NCBI GenBank assembly: GCA_002900995.3
Contig: CM035309.1
Coordinates: 620,001-684,000 of the forward strand
Reading direction: 5' to 3'
DNA: 64,000 bases
Origin: Ganoderma boninense
Taxonomy: Eukaryota > Basidiomycota > Agaricomycetes > Polyporales > Polyporaceae
Shown here: piece by piece, positions 59,503 through 64,000 of the stretch
Position numbering within the stretch: position 1 is the first letter of the stretch
Layout: each line of letters starts with the position of its first letter
Notes under the pieces: model-generated
What the model was told of the DNA's origin: nothing
Databases searched by the model: none
The model's input: only the letters and a program-made list of their open reading frames with translations
Position numbers and translations under genes: made by a program

Positions 59503-60069
59503 AAGGTCGGCGGAGGATCTGAGGCTGAAAACTTGGTAAACAGAAGATAGTTAGGCGCTCGTTTTCCGAGAGTAACACCGCCACCACGTGGTCGCGATCA
59601 TGACAACCACAGCGATGATCGACGACTTGTCGCTTGAACAGTGGAACCTACTTGAACCTCAGCACATCAGTACTGACTGCTGTCGGGATATATCTTCTTA
59701 TCGGTAAGCTTTTTTACTTACATCTATTGGCAGGACATAGTGTCGTTGACAGATCATTAGGTCGAATCAACCGTCCGTTGGGTCACGTTGCATTCGCAAA
59801 AGTGCCCCCCCGTCAATTACCGCGATTCAGTTCACCGCACAAGTCCATAGTTGGACCTGAGGTCGTTCTAATACTGCATTAGCATTAAGTTCTCCGTGGA
59901 ATTGCTTGCATGTCTCTCGCAGCCCTCAAGCGAATTCTAGGCACCTGGGGACACCAGCATGTTGAACGGAAAGTAGCGCCCATTGGAGGACAGTTCTAAA
60001 GTCGCCACCACCGAACACCTCCTTCTTGCCTCTGAGAGTCAATGCCAACCCTGTTCTTCGAATTCATCG

Positions 60070-60357
60070 ATCACGACGGGCAGGGGCGGATACCGCAGAC
60101 CGCAATAGGTCTGTAAAATGACCGGGACTGGTCTCCTGCCGCAGACATATTCCGGACATGAATTTTCAAAAGCGCTCATTAACAAAAGAACAATGCAACT
60201 TTGTCGTCGGTAACAAGCGAGTAAGTATCGATTGTTATCGGTTCTATATGGCGCTTACCCAAAATCGCGGATCGGAATATGACTGTGGCAGGAGACCATT
60301 CTCGGTCCTGTTACAGCCATATTCCGGGTGGCGGTATCCGCCATTGCCCGTCGTGAT
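60070..60357. repeat. Inverted repeat with 84-nt imperfect arms (possible old MITE)
   Basis: Arms 60070-60153 and 60274-60357 are inverted copies, very roughly 80% alike. Shared blocks are ATCACGACGGGCA at the outer ends, GCGGATACCGC, TGGTCTCCTGCC and CATATTCC at the inner ends. The 120-base centre has no gene. The divergence between the arms suggests an older insertion than the neighbouring 560-bp element, or a structured non-coding transcript. Confidence 0.7.
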
Positions 60358-60571
60358 GCATCTCTACTACTGGTAGGACTGCGTCAATGCGTGGCTAGTA
60401 TCAATCCTTTCGCACACGGACTCGCATCGCACTTTCATAATCCCTGTCGCACCCGAAGGCCATCAGATGTATCGCGGGGAGCTTCCTGGAACTGGTCATA
60501 GTTCCTGAGGTGGGGAGGAGGACTACCATGTCGGTTCAGTCTTTCGGAGGTCCTAGCTTGGACATGGAGAT

Positions 60572-60599
60572 CGCGTGAGGTCACGCGTGACCTCACGCG
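60572..60599. repeat. 28-bp perfect palindrome
   Basis: CGCGTGAGGTCACG followed by its exact reverse complement, 227 bases upstream of the WD40-like start codon. It contains two inverted TGAGGTCA-like half-sites, suggestive of a dimeric regulator site; this is inference. Confidence 0.7.
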
Positions 60600-60825
60600 T
60601 TCCCCAGGCCCTGCGGCCGATTCCAGGTGTGCCTACTCCGTTAGCTTCGATCCCAATCCGCTAGGTGCAGCACGCTATCGGCCTATGCTGGGTGGCACGA
60701 AGTGAAGTACCCCCCGATAGCACTCTTGCCCTCTGCCACCACGACGGCTTGCCTCCTGAGTGCGACGCTCCCGCTTTCACCACCTGAATCGCGCCACCCC
60801 TCAGCCTCAATTTCCCCCCATCGCT

Positions 60826-63019
60826 ATGCCTTCCTATCAGCAGCGACTCGATAGCCTCGCAGCACGCATCGCTGCCTTCGACGATTCTCAAGAGCACGAC
60901 CCTTTCGTCGAGCTCCTCAAGGAGGTTGCCGCTGTCGTTCGCGAAGCCGACGCAACTGGCGCGCCTGACCTCTCCGACATCGTTGAAAAAGCTGGAGGTA
61001 TCTACGATAGTGCCATCAACTGGGCCTACGGGGACGGCGACTTTGATTTTCTGCCCTCGTATGCGCATGCACCCGATGTCCCGCCCCTGGTGGATCCCCT
61101 TCATCGCTTCGGATTCGGTGCGTAACGCTGACCTTGATCCAAAATGCCTGAGCTCACATTGGGAGCGCATATATCTAGGATCTGGTGCTGCAGTGGATTT
61201 GTTGAACATTCTGAACATGATGTATCAAGAAAGAGGTTCTGGTGAGTCTCTCTGCCGTACTAGTTCTCGCCCCGGGGATGCTTCGTAAAGTCTATCCGCC
61301 TTCCGACCCTAGTTTTGCAGCTCCCATCCCCCGACAAGAGTTCATTCCTGCGCCATGGACCCAGTCACACCCGCCACACCCCAAGTCTACCCGTCTCTCG
61401 CGCTTCCGCGACAATGTCGTCCCCTCTGCGACAGACGCAACGCCATTCGCTCGCATCCTCTACGAAGCCCGATGCGAGGTGACTTCGGACACCATCGCGT
61501 GTCCCGTCACCGCTGCGATCGCGTCCGACTCCTCCGTCCTCGCCATCGCGGGCCAAGGAGGCTGGAAGCACCGCGACCCCGTCCTGTCACTCTACCTCCT
61601 CGACGAGGGCAGCACCAATCCGGGCGGAGGGGCCGACGACGCCGGCGCCGACACCTACCAGAGGCCCCTCTGGCGCTTCATGAGCATGGAACCCGGCCTC
61701 TCCGAGGTCGCGTACCAGATCGCACTAGACACCCCGCACAAGCTCGTGCTCGTCGCGGACTCGCACCGCATCAAGACCTTCTACTGGGGCCGCGCCAACG
61801 AGGTGCAGTTCAAGGGGTGGGCGCCCTCGCGCGGCAACAACGTGCACACGCTCGACAGCGGGCGGTACAGCGGGCCCATCGCCGTCCTCCCGGACGGCCG
61901 CATCGTGCGCGCGGGGAAGGGCGGCTTCGCGCTGTGGAGCGCCGAGGAACTCGCGACGCACCGTGGCGGGAAGCGCGTGGGCAAGGGCAAGTTCAGCATT
62001 GGGGACTCGATGCGCGACAACGACATGGACGAGATCGAGCGTTCTGTCGGGTCCGCGCCGACGACGACGGTCAAGTTCGCGGCGGGCGACGAGGCGTTCG
62101 CCCCCGCGACGTGGCACCTGCACGAGCCCAGCGGGCGGATGCTCGTCGGGGAGAACGGGCGCGAGTCCCATGCGTATGGGTGCTACATGACCGACCTTGG
62201 GGAGGGCGGGAAGAAAGTGGCGAGGTTCTTGGGGCATGGTGGGAACGCGATCGAGGATTTCTCGACGAGTGCGGGGGACCCGAACGTGTTCGCGACCGCC
62301 GGGGCGGACGGATATGCTCGTCTGTACGATATCCGCCACCCGCTGCCCGTTCTCACCATCGACGCGGGCAAGAGAAGCGAGTTTTGCACGTCTTTACAGT
62401 TGGTCCACCTAGACGGTATCCCAAGTGCGTTTCATCCGATCCACACTCTTCTTGTCGCATATATGCTGAGGAAATGGTGTAGCGCTCTTCACCGGGGGCG
62501 ATCGCTCGCAGAGCGTCCGATGCTGGGACATCCGCGCTCGCGCGGTCGTGTACGAGCTCGGGACGGGGAACAACAGGGTGTGCGCGCTCAACTGGGACGC
62601 GAAGCGGAGCGCGCTGTACGCCGCGACCGAGTGCGACTACATGGACCGGAATGGGTACACGCACGGCTACCGGCACGCGCGCATCCCCCGCTGGGCGCAG
62701 CTCGATCCGGTCGACAGGGACGCGGACATGGACGACGACGATGACGAGCATGACCGCGACGAGGACGAGTACGACAGCATGGAGGACGACGACGACGAGC
62801 ACAACTGGCCGAAGGACGCGTTCCACAACGAGTCGTTCTTCGGATGCGCGTACGATGCTGGGGAGCATGTCTTGTGTGAGTAGGGCGTCGTTCGTCGTAT
62901 TTGTTTGGATGACTGACGAATTGGATATCGTAGTGCGGTACGGGTTCAAGGAGGACCCAGAGATCAGCGAGCTTCCCGAGTATGGTCAGGCGTCGTTGGA
63001 TCGCGACGGCTACTGGTAG
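60826..63019 (+). CDS. WD40-repeat-like protein of unknown function (645 aa)
   Basis: Five exons: 60826-61117, 61179-61241, 61321-62424, 62483-62875, 62934-63019, all in phase. The N-terminus (MPSYQQRLDSLAARIAAFDD) is helical and joins through two introns to a propeller region from about residue 125. Visible WD-like blades include ACPVTAAIASDSSVLAIAGQ, YQIALDTPHKLVLVADSHRI, ATAGADGYARLYDIRHPLP, LFTGGDRSQSVRCWDIRARA and RVCALNWDAKRSALYAATEC. An acidic insert (DMDDDDDEHDRDEDEYDSMEDDDDEHNW) lies near 575-605, and the protein ends SLDRDGYW. Proteins like this occur in many Agaricomycetes without a defined role; it may be a scaffold. Whether exon 1 belongs to this gene is supported only by consistent phase and donor/acceptor quality. 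Confidence 0.78.
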
Positions 63020-64000
63020 GCCGGTGTTTGCTGCTGAATTAGGGAGTTTTCTGTCTGCTTCATCTCTTCCCCCTGGGCTGGTTCGACATACTATTACCAG
63101 CCAGGTCGTCCACTGTACTTACTGTTATGGTCAAAGACACCACCGCGACAAGGTGTTAGGTTGTCCACAATCTGCCGTTCGATCTCTCTCCAAAATATGT
63201 GCCCCACTGGTCTTCACTGGATGGAGTCCGATGGACACTAGGACGATGATCCCGGCTGTTCCCGGCCACACGGTGGCAGTGTTGCGCGAGGCCGGCTACA
63301 TATACTTACAACTTTATTGCTGCACTCAAGTCGCTGAAGCTTTGGCCCCGATAATCGCTTCCAGCTCTACTCCCGACGATGTCACCGCTCCAGGCTGGAG
63401 CGTTGAATTTACAACGTTAAGCGAAGTTCCTTGGTAGCGTGAAAGTGCGCGTAGAGGAGCTTGGTTCGGTCCCAGGCCCCGGTCATTTCCACCAACCAAA
63501 CACCGCCGTAATCGTGTTCTGTGCTGCGGCCCTGTCCTTCGAACTTCGTGGTTGTTTTCAAAGCCTGGAGGCCGAAAACGATTGGCATTTAGGGGGGATT
63601 AGCGTCTAAACTATATCGCAGGTGAGATTCCCTTACCCTGCCCAGTGACGGACATTTCTCTCTTGCGTACGACCATTCATCCATAGCTCGATCCAGTCTA
63701 TGGATCCTCCAAGTCCTGCAGCTGGCCATTTCGAGTCGCAATCTCGCGCACAGAAGCAAGAGGCTGATACCCTGCCCCTTAGTGTCAACCCACGTTCCAG
63801 GAGAATACCAACACCCCGAACGAGACATTGCGATCATCTCTCGCAGACATCTGGTTACCCTTTCTGTCGTCCTGGCTCTTTTTGCTTTGCATCGTGCTTC
63901 AGGCCCTGCGGTGAGTCCTGTTTTGGTAGGTGCAGAGCACCACGTACCCACTATTTGCCGTATAAGTCGAGCCACGACTCGGATGAGGGTGAACCGTGGC
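63020..64000. other. Right-end region without a firm gene
   Basis: Nothing recognisable in 63020-63690. From ATG 63700 a plus-strand frame runs to a good GTGAGT donor at 63911 (MDPPSPAAGHFESQSRAQKQ...), and other frames over 63800-63910 give hydrophobic stretches. This could be the 5' exon of a gene continuing past the window. A 128-codon minus-strand frame (63589-63975) competes. Evidence is too thin for a call. Confidence 0.25.

Larger units (their letters stand above)
58844..60825. other. 2.0 kb intergenic region with two inverted-repeat elements and a palindrome
   Basis: Between the divergent REX4 and WD40-like genes. No coding gene recognised. It holds the 560-bp and 288-bp elements and the 28-bp palindrome listed separately, and looks like an insertion-prone region. 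Confidence 0.55.

Noticed and set aside
61355..62482. 375-codon plus-strand Arg-rich frame
   Set aside because: Frame-shifted shadow of the WD40-like exon 61321-62424; composition is typical of +1 frames in GC-rich genes.

Overview
This window is nuclear DNA of a basidiomycete fungus, most likely an Agaricomycete (mushroom-forming) species. It is GC-rich. Genes are split by many 45-120 nt introns with GT(G/A)NGT donors and short (C/T)AG acceptors. It carries lineage-typical genes: a basidiomycete-type fatty acid synthase beta N-terminus, a DUF6699-like protein, a PTP-like phytase/paladin with three repeats, and SPX-VTC4. No tRNA, rRNA, CRISPR array or bacterial-type operon was seen. All gene models below were spliced by eye. 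In each accepted model every exon junction keeps phase and the stop falls where family homology ends.

Layout: (1-8.5 kb) 5' end of FAS1 (-), a RUS1/DUF647 membrane protein (-), a DUF6699-like protein (+), then 2.3 kb without a recognised gene. (8.56-16.6 kb) A near-perfect ~3.8 kb direct duplication of a disordered-protein gene. The first copy is frameshifted and cut short, and a 382-bp terminal-inverted-repeat element sits exactly between the copies. (16.6-29.2 kb) A Ser/Thr-rich single-pass surface protein (-), a 30-exon paladin-like triple phosphatase-fold protein (-), and TIF6/eIF6 (-). (29.5-41 kb) NDUFAF7-type mitochondrial methyltransferase (+), NmrA-like dehydrogenase (+), FRA10AC1 homologue (-), the Rag GTPase GTR2 (-), and the vacuolar polyphosphate polymerase VTC4 (+). 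(41-50 kb) A 1,542-aa protein with a C-terminal peroxiredoxin-like fold (-) and a vacuolar AVT3-type amino acid transporter (+). (50-58.9 kb) A KDM3/JMJD1-like JmjC protein (-), a secreted GH93-type arabinanase-like enzyme (+), and the REX4 exonuclease (-). (58.9-64 kb) Two small inverted-repeat elements, a 28-bp perfect palindrome, and a WD40-like protein (+).

Themes: several neighbours belong to nutrient sensing at the vacuole (GTR2 of TORC1 signalling, VTC4 polyphosphate synthesis with an inositol-pyrophosphate-sensing SPX domain, AVT3 amino-acid export) or to ribosome biogenesis (eIF6, REX4). GTR2 and VTC4 are divergent with only 298 bp between start codons. This proximity is an observation; co-regulation is inference. 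The most notable sequence features are a set of microexons (8, 9, 18, 20, 21 and 24 nt), one of which encodes part of the SPX ligand-binding lysine cluster, a GC-AG intron in the transporter gene, and the duplication with a transposon-like element at its junction.
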